Positions 1-7,504 of a stretch of DNA of 26,899 nt are shown here, one piece after another. The notes below the pieces were generated by a model. The model did not search any database. It had not been told where the DNA came from and saw only the letters and a program-made list of their open reading frames with translations. Where the stretch lies: positions 1-26,899 of the forward strand of contig JAEYNY010000155.1 in the NCBI GenBank assembly GCA_023412275.1, written 5' to 3'. Source of the DNA: Bacillota bacterium (GTDB lineage: Bacteria; Bacillota; Clostridia; Acetivibrionales; DSM-1351). Numbering within the stretch: position 1 is the first letter of the stretch; each line of letters starts with the position of its first letter. Made by a program: the position numbers and the translations under genes.

Positions 1-40
1 GCATAATCTTATTTGTTGCTGAAAACAACATATTGATTTT

Positions 41-125
41 GGAGGGGTTCCCGAGTGGCCAAAGGGGGCAGACTGTAAATCTGTTGTCTCTGACTTCGAT
101 GGTTCGAATCCATCTCCCTCCACCA
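41..125 (+). tRNA. tRNA-Tyr (anticodon GTA)
   Basis: The full cloverleaf can be drawn. Acceptor GGAGGGG (41-47) pairs with TCCCTCC (115-121), followed by discriminator A122 and an encoded CCA (123-125). The anticodon stem GCAGA/TCTGT (68-72/80-84) closes the loop CTGTAAA with anticodon GTA at 75-77. A long variable arm (GTC-tct-GAC, 86-94) makes it a class II tRNA, as expected for bacterial tRNA-Tyr. The T arm is GATGG-TTCGAAT-CCATC (98-114). A terminator follows within 6 bases. An open frame across 33-335 is only a shadow of this gene and its flank. Confidence 0.97.
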
Positions 126-130
126 ACAAA

Positions 131-172
131 GCTCTGTACATTCGCTTTTATGCTGTGTACGGAGTTTTTTCT
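131..172 (+). terminator. Intrinsic terminator of tRNA-Tyr
   Basis: CTCTGTACA (132-140) pairs with TGTACGGAG (156-164), a 9-bp stem with one G-T pair, followed by a T run (165-170). It lies directly downstream of the tRNA CCA end. Confidence 0.85.
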
Positions 173-237
173 TGTTCACATTTCATTAGGGGACATAATG
201 CTTTTACATTTTTTATTTTACAAATGTATTACAGCTA

Positions 238-267
238 TTGACAGGACTCGCTGTGCTGTAATAACAT
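238..267 (+). promoter_or_regulatory. Candidate sigma-A promoter of the ABC exporter leader
   Basis: A perfect -35 box TTGACA (238-243) is followed, after 18 bases, by a weak -10 TAACAT (262-267). A start near 273 would give a leader of about 315 bases before the first ABC gene. The -10 is poor, so the call depends on the -35 and on the leader structures downstream. Confidence 0.4.
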
Positions 268-324
268 ATGTTGGTAATGTATTCTTGTATATTACAAATT
301 CGGTGAAAGGAGTGTTTAAAAAAT

Positions 325-360
325 ATGTACAATAAAATTAGCGGGGTATTTCATCCATAA
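325..360 (+). CDS. Candidate 11-residue leader peptide MYNKISGVFHP
   Basis: ATG at 325 runs 11 codons to TAA at 358-360. A strong Shine-Dalgarno AAAGGAG lies at 306-312, 12 bases before the ATG, which is slightly long. Ten bases after the stop begins a long hairpin (371-421), and an intrinsic terminator (471-500) sits between it and a BmrC/BmrD-type exporter operon. In Bacillus subtilis the homologous bmrCD genes are controlled by a short leader ORF, bmrB, through ribosome-mediated attenuation; the sequences are not similar and only the arrangement is compared. It could also be a chance mini-ORF inside an untranslated leader or an sRNA. Confidence 0.35.
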   Translation: MYNKISGVFHP

Positions 361-370
361 TTTAATATTG

Positions 371-421
371 GACCTTTATGTAAAGCAATTGTTATTTTAT
401 TTTGTTTTGCTTTTTAAGGTC
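371..421 (+). promoter_or_regulatory. Leader hairpin upstream of exporter operon
   Basis: GACCTT (371-376) pairs with AAGGTC (416-421), and inside it AAAGCAA (382-388) pairs with TTGCTTT (407-413). This gives a 13-bp interrupted stem starting 10 bases after the mini-ORF stop codon. The position suits a structure that a translating or stalled ribosome could influence. I found no clear sequence that would pair with the terminator arm as an antiterminator, so the mechanism is open. Confidence 0.4.
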
Positions 422-426
422 AGCAC

Positions 427-559
427 TTTAGTAACCGTCATACAGTTAAATATGTTAAATAAATATATTGAACACGATGCTTGCGTTATCGTGTTTTTTT
501 ATTCCTTATTTTTCGATAATTTCTCATAAATACCCTGTTTTTAAGTGACTGTTACTAAA
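427..559. repeat. 14-bp inverted repeat flanking the leader terminator
   Basis: TTTAGTAACCGTCA at 427-440 faces TGACTGTTACTAAA at 546-559, matching at 13 of 14 positions when inverted. The arms are 105 bases apart and enclose the intrinsic terminator. They may be two opposed binding sites for a regulator, or they may pair in readthrough RNA. No known operator is recognised. Confidence 0.45.
471..500 (+). terminator. Intrinsic terminator inside the exporter leader
   Basis: AACACGAT (471-478) pairs perfectly with ATCGTGTT (488-495), with a 9-base loop and a T run through 500. No complete gene ends just upstream other than the mini-ORF, so it either attenuates the exporter operon 90 bases downstream or ends an independent short RNA. 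Confidence 0.75.
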
Positions 560-590
560 AATAATTACATTTAATATAAGGAGAATTTAT

Positions 591-2435
591 ATGCAATCCA
601 AAAACAAAGGTCGAGTTAAGATGCTCTATTCATTCATGAAAGGATATAAATGGTTATTTGCTCTTGCTGTGTTGTTTACAATGTTAGCAATAGTATTCAA
701 TTACCTGATGCCGCAAATAACTAAGATTATTGTTGATTCAATTATTGGCAATGAGGAGCTGAAACTGCCTAAATTTATTATGAATTTTATCAATAGCCAT
801 GGAGGCAGGGATATGCTCAGGAGCAATCTGCTTACCTGTTCCCTTCTGGCTCTGGCACTTGCTGCTTTGTCGGGTTTGTTTACATTGCTTTTCAGAATAT
901 GTATTGCAAAGGCTTCAGAGGGTACAATTCGTAAAATGAGAAATCACCTGTTCAGTCATATTCAGAGGCTACCTTACAGCTGGCATGTTAAAAACCAGAC
1001 TGGTGACATAATACAAAGATGCACTTCCGATGTTGAGGTTATAAGAAATTTTATCTCTCAGCAGCTTATAGAAATGATAAGAACTGTTTTTTTAGTAGGC
1101 TTCTCTATTACTATCATGTTTACAATGAATATAAGGCTATCTCTCATAGCACTGGCCTTCTTCCCTATTGTTGTGGCATACTCGGCAATTTTCTATAATA
1201 AAATTGCTGCCAAGTTCAAGTTTGCTGACGAAGCTGAAGGTGCATTGTCTGCAATGGTACAGGAAAATCTTACAGGAGTGCGTGTAGTGCGTGCTTTTGG
1301 ACGACAGAACTATGAAATTGAAAACTTTGACACAAAAAACGATCACTTCGCTAACTATTGGATTAAACTTGGCTTTCTTTTAAGTAAATATTGGGGAATC
1401 GGGGATTTTGTTTCCGGGCTCCAGGTTACTCTCATAGTAATCATGGGATCAATTGATGCAGCAAAGGGAATTATTACACTTGGTGAATTTCTTGTATTTG
1501 TTTTCTATAATTCCATGTTGATTTGGCCGGTAAGGAATTTTGGACGTATTCTTTCGGAGCTCAGTAAAACCAGCGTTTCTCTGAATCGTGTACTGGAAAT
1601 AGTTGCGGAGGAAGAAGAAAAAGATTGTGAAGGTGCCGTGACACCTGACATGATTGGCGATATTGAGTTTAAGAATGTCAATTTTGATTATGAAGGTGTT
1701 AAGCCGGTACTAAAAGATATTTCATTTAAAATTAAGGCCGGAACCACTTTCGGTATATTGGGAGGTACAGGGTCGGGTAAGTCCACAATAACCTACCTTC
1801 TGGACAGATTATATAACCTCCCTGATGGCCAGGGTTTAATTGAAATTGGCGGAGTGGATATTAGGAAAATAAAGCTTGAACATCTCCGCAAGAATATTGG
1901 ATTTGTTCTTCAGGAGCCGTTTTTGTTTTCCAAAACTATTAAGGAAAATATAGATATTTTTGAGAATACCGATGATATGGAGCGAATACGCTATTGTGCA
2001 GATATTGCCGCAGTAGATGAAGCCGTTATGAGTTTTACCAAGGGTTATGACACTATTGTAGGCGAGCGTGGAGTTACTCTCTCCGGAGGACAGAAGCAAA
2101 GAGTCGCTATTGCTAGAATGCTTATGCAAAAGCCGCCTATCATGATATTTGATGACTCCCTTTCAGCGGTTGACTCTGAAACAGATGCAAAAATTCGTAG
2201 TGCTTTAAAAAATAGTACCGGGCAAAGTACAGTACTCCTGATTTCACATAGAATTACTACATTAATGCAAGCAGATGTCATCATGGTTCTGGATAATGGC
2301 AAAATTACGGAAATCGGTTCACATACTGAATTACTTGCCAACGACAAAGGTATTTATAGAAAAATATATGATATACAAAGCAGTCTTGAAACTGAGCTAT
2401 CAGATTCAACTGTTCAAACAGGAGGTGGTAATTAA
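591..2435 (+). CDS. Heterodimeric multidrug ABC exporter subunit, BmrC/YheI-like (degenerate-site subunit)
   Basis: A 614-residue half-transporter with an N-terminal six-helix membrane domain (first helices near residues 21-40 and 80-104) and a C-terminal ATPase domain. Visible motifs are Walker A GGTGSGKST (391-399), a Q-loop VLQEPF, signature LSGGQ (497-501), Walker B ending in Asp521, and the H-loop ISHR. The residue after Walker B is Asp522 instead of the catalytic Glu. That is the mark of the degenerate-site subunit in heterodimeric exporters such as BmrC or TM287. The RBS AAGGAG (578-583) lies 7 bases before the ATG. The stop overlaps the next gene's ATG by one base, so the two are co-translated. 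It probably exports drugs or other amphipathic compounds; the substrate cannot be read from sequence. Confidence 0.93.
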   Translation: MQSKNKGRVKMLYSFMKGYKWLFALAVLFTMLAIVFNYLMPQITKIIVDSIIGNEELKLPKFIMNFINSHGGRDMLRSNLLTCSLLALALAALSGLFTLLFRICIAKASEGTIRKMRNHLFSHIQRLPYSWHVKNQTGDIIQRCTSDVEVIRNFISQQLIEMIRTVFLVGFSITIMFTMNIRLSLIALAFFPIVVAYSAIFYNKIAAKFKFADEAEGALSAMVQENLTGVRVVRAFGRQNYEIENFDTKNDHFANYWIKLGFLLSKYWGIGDFVSGLQVTLIVIMGSIDAAKGIITLGEFLVFVFYNSMLIWPVRNFGRILSELSKTSVSLNRVLEIVAEEEEKDCEGAVTPDMIGDIEFKNVNFDYEGVKPVLKDISFKIKAGTTFGILGGTGSGKSTITYLLDRLYNLPDGQGLIEIGGVDIRKIKLEHLRKNIGFVLQEPFLFSKTIKENIDIFENTDDMERIRYCADIAAVDEAVMSFTKGYDTIVGERGVTLSGGQKQRVAIARMLMQKPPIMIFDDSLSAVDSETDAKIRSALKNSTGQSTVLLISHRITTLMQADVIMVLDNGKITEIGSHTELLANDKGIYRKIYDIQSSLETELSDSTVQTGGGN

Positions 2436-4270
2436 TGGCATACTATGAAGAAGAAGATTACAAAAAGCCCTTTTCCATAAAGGTCTGGGGAAATGTTGTT
2501 CCCTTTGTAAAGCTGTATAAAAAAGCCTTTGCAATGGCTATGTCTTTTTTAATACTTGTTTCTTTGATTGACATTATATATCCGTTTTTTCAACGGTATG
2601 CAATAAACAATTTTATAACACCAAAGTCTACTGACGGAATAGGAAAATTTGCACTGGTAAACAGTTCTGTACTTCTTATTCAGGCCTTAGCGGTAATTAT
2701 TTTTATTCGTAATGCAATGACTGTTGAGCTTAATGTATCAAAGTCCATCCGAAAGTCTCTTTTTGTGCATTTGCAGAAACTTTCCTTTACTTATTACAAT
2801 AAGACTCCCGTTGGCTATATGATGGCCAGAGTTATGAGTGATACAGGAAGAATAGGCCAGATGGTTTCCTGGGGACTTATTGATTTGCTATGGGCTGTGA
2901 TATATGTAATAGGTGTTTTCATAGCAATGCTATTCCTTAATGTTAAGCTTGCCTTGTTAGTAATGACTATTATTCCGTTTATTTCTGTTATAACAATGTA
3001 CTTTCAGAAAAAAATCCTTAACGTTAACAGAAAAATCAGAAAAATTAATTCGACCATGACAGGTGCTTTCAATGAAGGGATAACCGGGGCCAGAACCTCT
3101 AAAACTCTGGTAATTGAGGACAACAACTTAAAGGATTTTTCACAGGTTACAGATAAGTTCTACTCTTCGACTATGCGTGCAACTGTATTGAATGCAGTAT
3201 TTATACCAATTATTCTATGTTTCAGTGCAACTTCTCTCACTATGGTATTGACTTATGGCGGCTACATAGTAATGAAAAATCCAATGGAATTAGGTACTCT
3301 TTCTGTATTTATTACCTATGCTGTCAGTATTTTTGAGCCAATACAGCAAATAGCCCGTGTATTTGCAGACTTTGTATCTACTCAGGCAAATATAGAACGT
3401 GTTACGGGCCTGTTGGAGACTGAACCGGATATTACGGATACTCCTGAAGTTATTGAAAAATACGGGGACAATTTCAACCCCAAGAAAGAAAATTGGGAAC
3501 CACTTGTAGGTGATATTGAGTTTAAAAATGTTACCTTTAAATACCCGGACGGTGACGAATATATATTGAGGGATTTCAATCTTAAAATACCGTCAGGAAC
3601 AACAGTAGCAATTGTAGGTGAAACCGGTGCGGGCAAAAGCACTCTTGTTAACCTTGCTTGTAGGTTTTTTGAACCAACCTCCGGCCAGATACTTATTGAC
3701 GGAAGAGATTACAGGGAGCGTTCACAATTGTGGCTGCACAATAATATAGGCTATGTACTTCAAAGCCCCCACCTGTTTTCGGGAACTGTTCGGGAAAATA
3801 TTCGTTACGGCAAGTTTGACGCCACTGATGAAGAAATAGAAGCCGCCGTAAAAATAGTGGCTGCAGACAGAGTTATAAACAGTCTGGAAAACGGTCTTGA
3901 CACAAACATAGGTGAAGGCGGCGACCGACTGTCCACCGGTGAAAAACAGTTGATTTCATTTGCCCGTGCGGTTATTTCAGACCCAAGGATTTTCGTACTT
4001 GACGAAGCAACCTCCTCTATTGACACACAGACTGAGCAAATGATTCAGGAAGCAATAATGCATATACTGAAAAACAGGACATCGTTTTTAATTGCTCACA
4101 GGCTTTCTACCATTAAGAAAGCAGATATTATTCTGGTTGTAAAAAACGGAAAAATTCTTGAACGTGGAAATCACAGCGAGTTGCTTAAAAAACAGAAAGG
4201 CTACTATTATTCCCTGTATAAAAAGCAGTTCGAGGAGGAAACAGGTGCAGCAGTTCTGAATAATGCATAA
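2435..4270 (+). CDS. Heterodimeric multidrug ABC exporter subunit, BmrD/YheH-like (catalytic-site subunit)
   Basis: A 611-residue half-transporter with a membrane domain (first helix near 31-52) followed by an ATPase domain. It has Walker A GETGAGKST (395-403), Q-loop VLQSPH, Walker B with the canonical Glu524 (LDEATSSID) and H-loop AHR. The signature is LSTGE (499-503), which departs from LSGGQ. Paired with the upstream subunit, this places the degenerate ATP site at that subunit's Walker motifs plus this LSTGE signature. The competent site is this subunit's Walker motifs plus the partner's LSGGQ, the known BmrCD arrangement. The start ATG overlaps the preceding TAA (TAATG), with AGGAGGT at 2420-2426. 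No strong terminator is evident directly after the stop. Confidence 0.93.
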   Translation: MAYYEEEDYKKPFSIKVWGNVVPFVKLYKKAFAMAMSFLILVSLIDIIYPFFQRYAINNFITPKSTDGIGKFALVNSSVLLIQALAVIIFIRNAMTVELNVSKSIRKSLFVHLQKLSFTYYNKTPVGYMMARVMSDTGRIGQMVSWGLIDLLWAVIYVIGVFIAMLFLNVKLALLVMTIIPFISVITMYFQKKILNVNRKIRKINSTMTGAFNEGITGARTSKTLVIEDNNLKDFSQVTDKFYSSTMRATVLNAVFIPIILCFSATSLTMVLTYGGYIVMKNPMELGTLSVFITYAVSIFEPIQQIARVFADFVSTQANIERVTGLLETEPDITDTPEVIEKYGDNFNPKKENWEPLVGDIEFKNVTFKYPDGDEYILRDFNLKIPSGTTVAIVGETGAGKSTLVNLACRFFEPTSGQILIDGRDYRERSQLWLHNNIGYVLQSPHLFSGTVRENIRYGKFDATDEEIEAAVKIVAADRVINSLENGLDTNIGEGGDRLSTGEKQLISFARAVISDPRIFVLDEATSSIDTQTEQMIQEAIMHILKNRTSFLIAHRLSTIKKADIILVVKNGKILERGNHSELLKKQKGYYYSLYKKQFEEETGAAVLNNA

Positions 4271-4357
4271 ATTAACTTGTAAGTGCTGAACCGTCGCTCA
4301 ATGACAACAACTTCAAATATATGTGAAGCACAGTTCATAGCTTTTTCTGAAATTGTA

Positions 4358-4465
4358 GGCTCACAGTAATCCTTTTTTAAGTAAAGTGACAAGATGTCAC
4401 TTACGCAACACGCCGAACACACGATGTTGAGTCGTTGCAACGTTAAAAAAGGAGAGCTGTGAGCC
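4358..4465. repeat. 108-bp nested inverted-repeat element (MITE-like or structured RNA)
   Basis: The outer arms are GGCTCACAG (4358-4366) with CTGTGAGCC (4457-4465) and CCTTTTTTAA (4371-4380) with TTAAAAAAGG (4443-4452). That is 19 perfect pairs interrupted by a 4-by-4 internal loop. The interior holds a hairpin GTAAaGTGACA-aga-TGTCACTTAC (4381-4404) and a second, weaker one closed by GCAAC/GTTGC (4405-4409/4434-4438). The whole folds as a stem with two arms. No target-site duplication or ORF is seen. It lies between the exporter operon and the tmcAL promoter, and may also act as the exporter terminator. Confidence 0.6.
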
Positions 4466-4487
4466 GAACTATTTTATCTTCCACCCA

Positions 4488-4517
4488 TTGATAAATTTTA
4501 TTAATAATTGATATAAT
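4488..4517 (+). promoter_or_regulatory. Sigma-A promoter of tmcAL
   Basis: TTGATA (4488-4493), an 18-base spacer and TATAAT (4512-4517) preceded by TG at 4509-4510, an extended -10. Transcription should start near 4524, about 23 bases before the ATG. Confidence 0.65.
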
Positions 4518-4546
4518 ACCCATATCAAATTACATGGAGAGAACAA

Positions 4547-5797
4547 ATGAAGGTACTTGGAATAGTTGCAGAATACAACCCTTTTCATAACGGGCATATG
4601 TATCATATAGAAGAATCAAAAAAACTCACCGGCTGTGATGCAGTGGTTTGCGTAATGAGCGGTAACTTTATACAAAGAGGAGAACCGGCCATTATTAATA
4701 AATTTGCGCGAACTGAAATTGCTCTTGGTAACGGCGTGGATTTAATCATAGAGCTGCCTGTTCCCTTTGCGGTGTCAAGTGCAGAGTTTTTTGCATATGG
4801 TGCCGTAAGCATATTGAACAGTATAGGTATAGTTGATTGTATCTCATTTGGAAGCGAGTCAGGGGACATCCGCTCTCTTCAAAAATTAGCCGAAATCCTT
4901 GTTTCCGAGCCGGAAAGCTATAGGGATGAATTGAAAAAGCAGTTGTCCTCAGGGCTGTCCTTCCCTGTTTGCAGGCAAAAAGCTTTGGAAAAATATTTTA
5001 AAATACAGAATGATTTCATTGAAGATCTCTCCTATTTACTTGAAACCTCTAATAATATACTTGCTCTAGAATATTTAAAGGCTCTGATAAAACTTAACAG
5101 CCCCATACAGCCTTTTACAGTAAAGAGAATCTCTAACAGCTATAATACACCGGAGCTTACAGGTAACATATCCAGTGCAACTGCTATTAGGAACAGTATT
5201 TACGAGAGTGAAATTGTTGCCAGCAGACAAGCCCTGCCAACATTGGCGCAACAGATTTTAGAAAGGGAAATTTCTGTAGGCAGAGGGCCAAATAGTTTGT
5301 ATTCTTTTGAAAATATAATTCTTGCCTTTCTTCGTCATGCTACACCGCAAGACTTGGAGAATATTCAGGACGTTTCAGAGGGCCTTGAGTATAGGATTAA
5401 AAATGCCGCAGAAAACTCCGGCTCCTTTGATGACCTGCTGGATAATATATGTACTAAGCGTTATCCTAAAACACGCATACAAAGGATACTTATGTCGCTC
5501 CTTGCCGGAATGAAAAGGATTGATATTGAAAAATTCATGGAAACTGGTGGTCCGCAATATGCAAGAATTCTAGGATTTAACGAAAAAGGGCGTGAGCTGC
5601 TATCCCTTATGAAAAAGAAATCAGCAATTCCGGTTGTAACTAAGGCATCTGACTACAAATCCTCCACCGACAATTTGATTTCAAGAATGCTGGAGATTGA
5701 AGCAAAGGCAACGGATACATATGTACTGGCATATAAAAACCCGGCTTTCAGAAAAGCCGGGCAAGAATTTACTCAAAATATTGTTATTTGCAGGTAA
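4547..5797 (+). CDS. tmcAL: tRNA(Met) cytidine acetate ligase, TmcAL/YlbM family
   Basis: A 416-residue cytosolic protein matching the TmcAL (formerly YlbM, DUF795) family in length and N-terminal signature. The nucleotidyltransferase-type motif GIVAEYNPFHNGH is at residues 5-17, with a conserved MSGNFIQRGEPA stretch behind it. Family members activate acetate with ATP and make N4-acetylcytidine at the wobble position of elongator tRNA-Met. The ATG follows GGAGAG (4536-4541) and its own promoter, so it appears to be a single-gene unit. The last 60 bases also encode, on the other strand, the terminator hairpin of the convergent RNase J gene, which the protein reads as ordinary codons. Confidence 0.92.
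   Translation: MKVLGIVAEYNPFHNGHMYHIEESKKLTGCDAVVCVMSGNFIQRGEPAIINKFARTEIALGNGVDLIIELPVPFAVSSAEFFAYGAVSILNSIGIVDCISFGSESGDIRSLQKLAEILVSEPESYRDELKKQLSSGLSFPVCRQKALEKYFKIQNDFIEDLSYLLETSNNILALEYLKALIKLNSPIQPFTVKRISNSYNTPELTGNISSATAIRNSIYESEIVASRQALPTLAQQILEREISVGRGPNSLYSFENIILAFLRHATPQDLENIQDVSEGLEYRIKNAAENSGSFDDLLDNICTKRYPKTRIQRILMSLLAGMKRIDIEKFMETGGPQYARILGFNEKGRELLSLMKKKSAIPVVTKASDYKSSTDNLISRMLEIEAKATDTYVLAYKNPAFRKAGQEFTQNIVICR
5735..5761 (-). terminator. Intrinsic terminator of the RNase J transcript, inside tmcAL
   Basis: Read on the minus strand: CCCGGCTTT, loop tctg, AAAGCCGGG, then TTTTT (complement of 5735-5739). The 9-bp GC-rich stem lies 43 bases past the RNase J stop and entirely within tmcAL codons. 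On the plus strand no T run follows, so it works only in the minus direction. Confidence 0.8.
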
Positions 5798-5803
5798 ATG
5801 GAA

Positions 5804-7471
5804 TTAGATTTCCATTATTATAGGCAATATCATTGGTTTACGCTTTGTACGTTCGTAAATACAGTCCTTTAGAGCTTCTCTGATAGCTGACTTTCTTATG
5901 GACCAATCTCCCTGATTTTTAGAAGAACTTTTGAATATTGCCTGTTTAGCTATTTCTTTAAGCTGTTCCATCAAATCCTCAGATTCACGGACATATACAA
6001 AGCCTCTTGAGATTATGTCGGGGCCTGCCACTACATTTCCTGTATCACCCTCTATTGTGATTACCACTACTATTAAACCATCCTGTGAAAGGTGCTTTCT
6101 GTCTCTTAAAACTACATTCCCTACATCTCCGACACCTAATCCGTCAACAAGAACCTTTCCTGCTGTAACAGATCCGTTAATTTTTGCGGAGTCATTGGTA
6201 AGCTCCAGAACTTTTCCTATTTCCATTATAAATATTTTCTCTCTTGGCATACCCATTTTTACTGCAAGCTCAGCATGCTGTCTAAGATGCCTGTGTTCTC
6301 CATGTACCGGCATAAAGAACTTTGGTTTAACCAAGTTATGAATCAGTTTAATTTCTTCCTGACAGGCATGTCCTGACACATGGACATCCGCAAGTGCTTC
6401 ATATATTACCTTTGCACCTTTTTTGAACAGCTCATTTATTACCTTAGAAATTAATTTTTCATTTCCAGGTATTGGGGATGCGGATATAATAACCAGATCA
6501 TCCGGAACTATTTCAACTTTTTTATGTTCATTGAAGGTAATCCTTGTAAGAGCTGACATAGGCTCGCCCTGACTGCCTGTAGTTATAATTACAAGCTTGT
6601 CCCTTGGAACTTTGTCCATGTTGTCAAGATCAATCAGTACCCCTTCCGGCACATTCAGATAACCTAACTCCATTGCAACATTTACAACATTAATCATACT
6701 TCTACCAAGAACTGTAACTTTACGTCCGAATTTAACGGCTGCGTTGAATATCTGCTGAACTCTGTGAACGTTTGATGCAAAAGTTGCAACCAGAATCCTG
6801 CTTTTACAGTTCATAAATATCTCATCAAAGGTCTCTCCTACAGTACGCTCTGAAAGTGTGTACCCTTCGTTTTCTACATTTGTACTGTCACACATTAGCA
6901 GAAGTACACCCTTCTTACCTATTTCTGCAAGCCTTGCTAGATCCATGGGCTGTCCCTCAATTGGGGTATAGTCAATTTTAAAATCTCCTGTATGGATAAC
7001 AGTACCTATAGGTGTAAATATAGCCAAAGCTACGGCATCGGCAATACTGTGAGTAGATCTTATAAATTCTACCTTAAAAGCCCCCAATTCCACTGTTTGT
7101 CCCTGATGAACCGTTTCCATCTGAACAGTATCAAGAAGGCCATGTTCTTCAAGTTTGCACTTTATCAAACCAAGAGTAAGCTTAGTTCCATATATAGGCA
7201 CATTTAGTTCTCTCAATACATATGGTAGTGCACCTATATGGTCCTCATGACCATGTGTCAGAACAATACCTCTTACTTTTTCTTTATTTTTAACCAGATA
7301 CGTAACATCAGGTATTACCAAGTCGATCCCCAACATTTCATCCTCAGGAAATGAAAGACCGCAATCAACAACCAAAATGTCCTCTCCGTATTCAAAAGCA
7401 GTTATATTTTTCCCTATTTCCTGTAATCCACCAAGGGGGATTACTTTTAATTTCTTTTTACTCTTTGACAC
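5804..7471 (-). CDS. rnj: Ribonuclease J (metallo-beta-lactamase / beta-CASP ribonuclease)
   Basis: A 555-residue protein of the usual RNase J length. The metal-binding motif HGHEDH is at residues 73-78, with further metallo-beta-lactamase signatures (STHSIADAVA, HTGDFK) and beta-CASP features (ATFASNVHR, TGSQGEP, HVSGHA, PVHGEHRH). The enzyme has 5'-3' exo- and endonuclease activity in mRNA decay and rRNA maturation. Whether it is the J1 or J2 type cannot be settled here. The start is GTG at 7471, supported by GGAGGT (7478-7483) six bases upstream and the natural family N-terminus. Only 33 bases separate it from the glycosyltransferase upstream, so the two are probably co-transcribed. Confidence 0.95.
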   Translation of the reverse strand: MSKSKKKLKVIPLGGLQEIGKNITAFEYGEDILVVDCGLSFPEDEMLGIDLVIPDVTYLVKNKEKVRGIVLTHGHEDHIGALPYVLRELNVPIYGTKLTLGLIKCKLEEHGLLDTVQMETVHQGQTVELGAFKVEFIRSTHSIADAVALAIFTPIGTVIHTGDFKIDYTPIEGQPMDLARLAEIGKKGVLLLMCDSTNVENEGYTLSERTVGETFDEIFMNCKSRILVATFASNVHRVQQIFNAAVKFGRKVTVLGRSMINVVNVAMELGYLNVPEGVLIDLDNMDKVPRDKLVIITTGSQGEPMSALTRITFNEHKKVEIVPDDLVIISASPIPGNEKLISKVINELFKKGAKVIYEALADVHVSGHACQEEIKLIHNLVKPKFFMPVHGEHRHLRQHAELAVKMGMPREKIFIMEIGKVLELTNDSAKINGSVTAGKVLVDGLGVGDVGNVVLRDRKHLSQDGLIVVVITIEGDTGNVVAGPDIISRGFVYVRESEDLMEQLKEIAKQAIFKSSSKNQGDWSIRKSAIREALKDCIYERTKRKPMILPIIMEI

Positions 7472-7504
7472 AATTAAACCTCCAATTTTAACTAAATAAT
7501 AAAA

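Noticed and set aside
268..306. A second mini-ORF (MLVMYSCILQIR) in the exporter leader
   Set aside because: It has no Shine-Dalgarno and begins next to the presumed -10 box, so it would be barely within the transcript.
33..335. A 100-codon open frame over the tRNA-Tyr gene
   Set aside because: It translates the tRNA and its terminator, lacks a ribosome binding site and has no family resemblance.
4271..4357. Possible extra stems upstream of the 108-bp element (GTGCT/AGCAC, CTTCA/TGAAG, TGAAC/GTTCA)
   Set aside because: The pairings are short and mutually competing; nothing decisive stands out from background.
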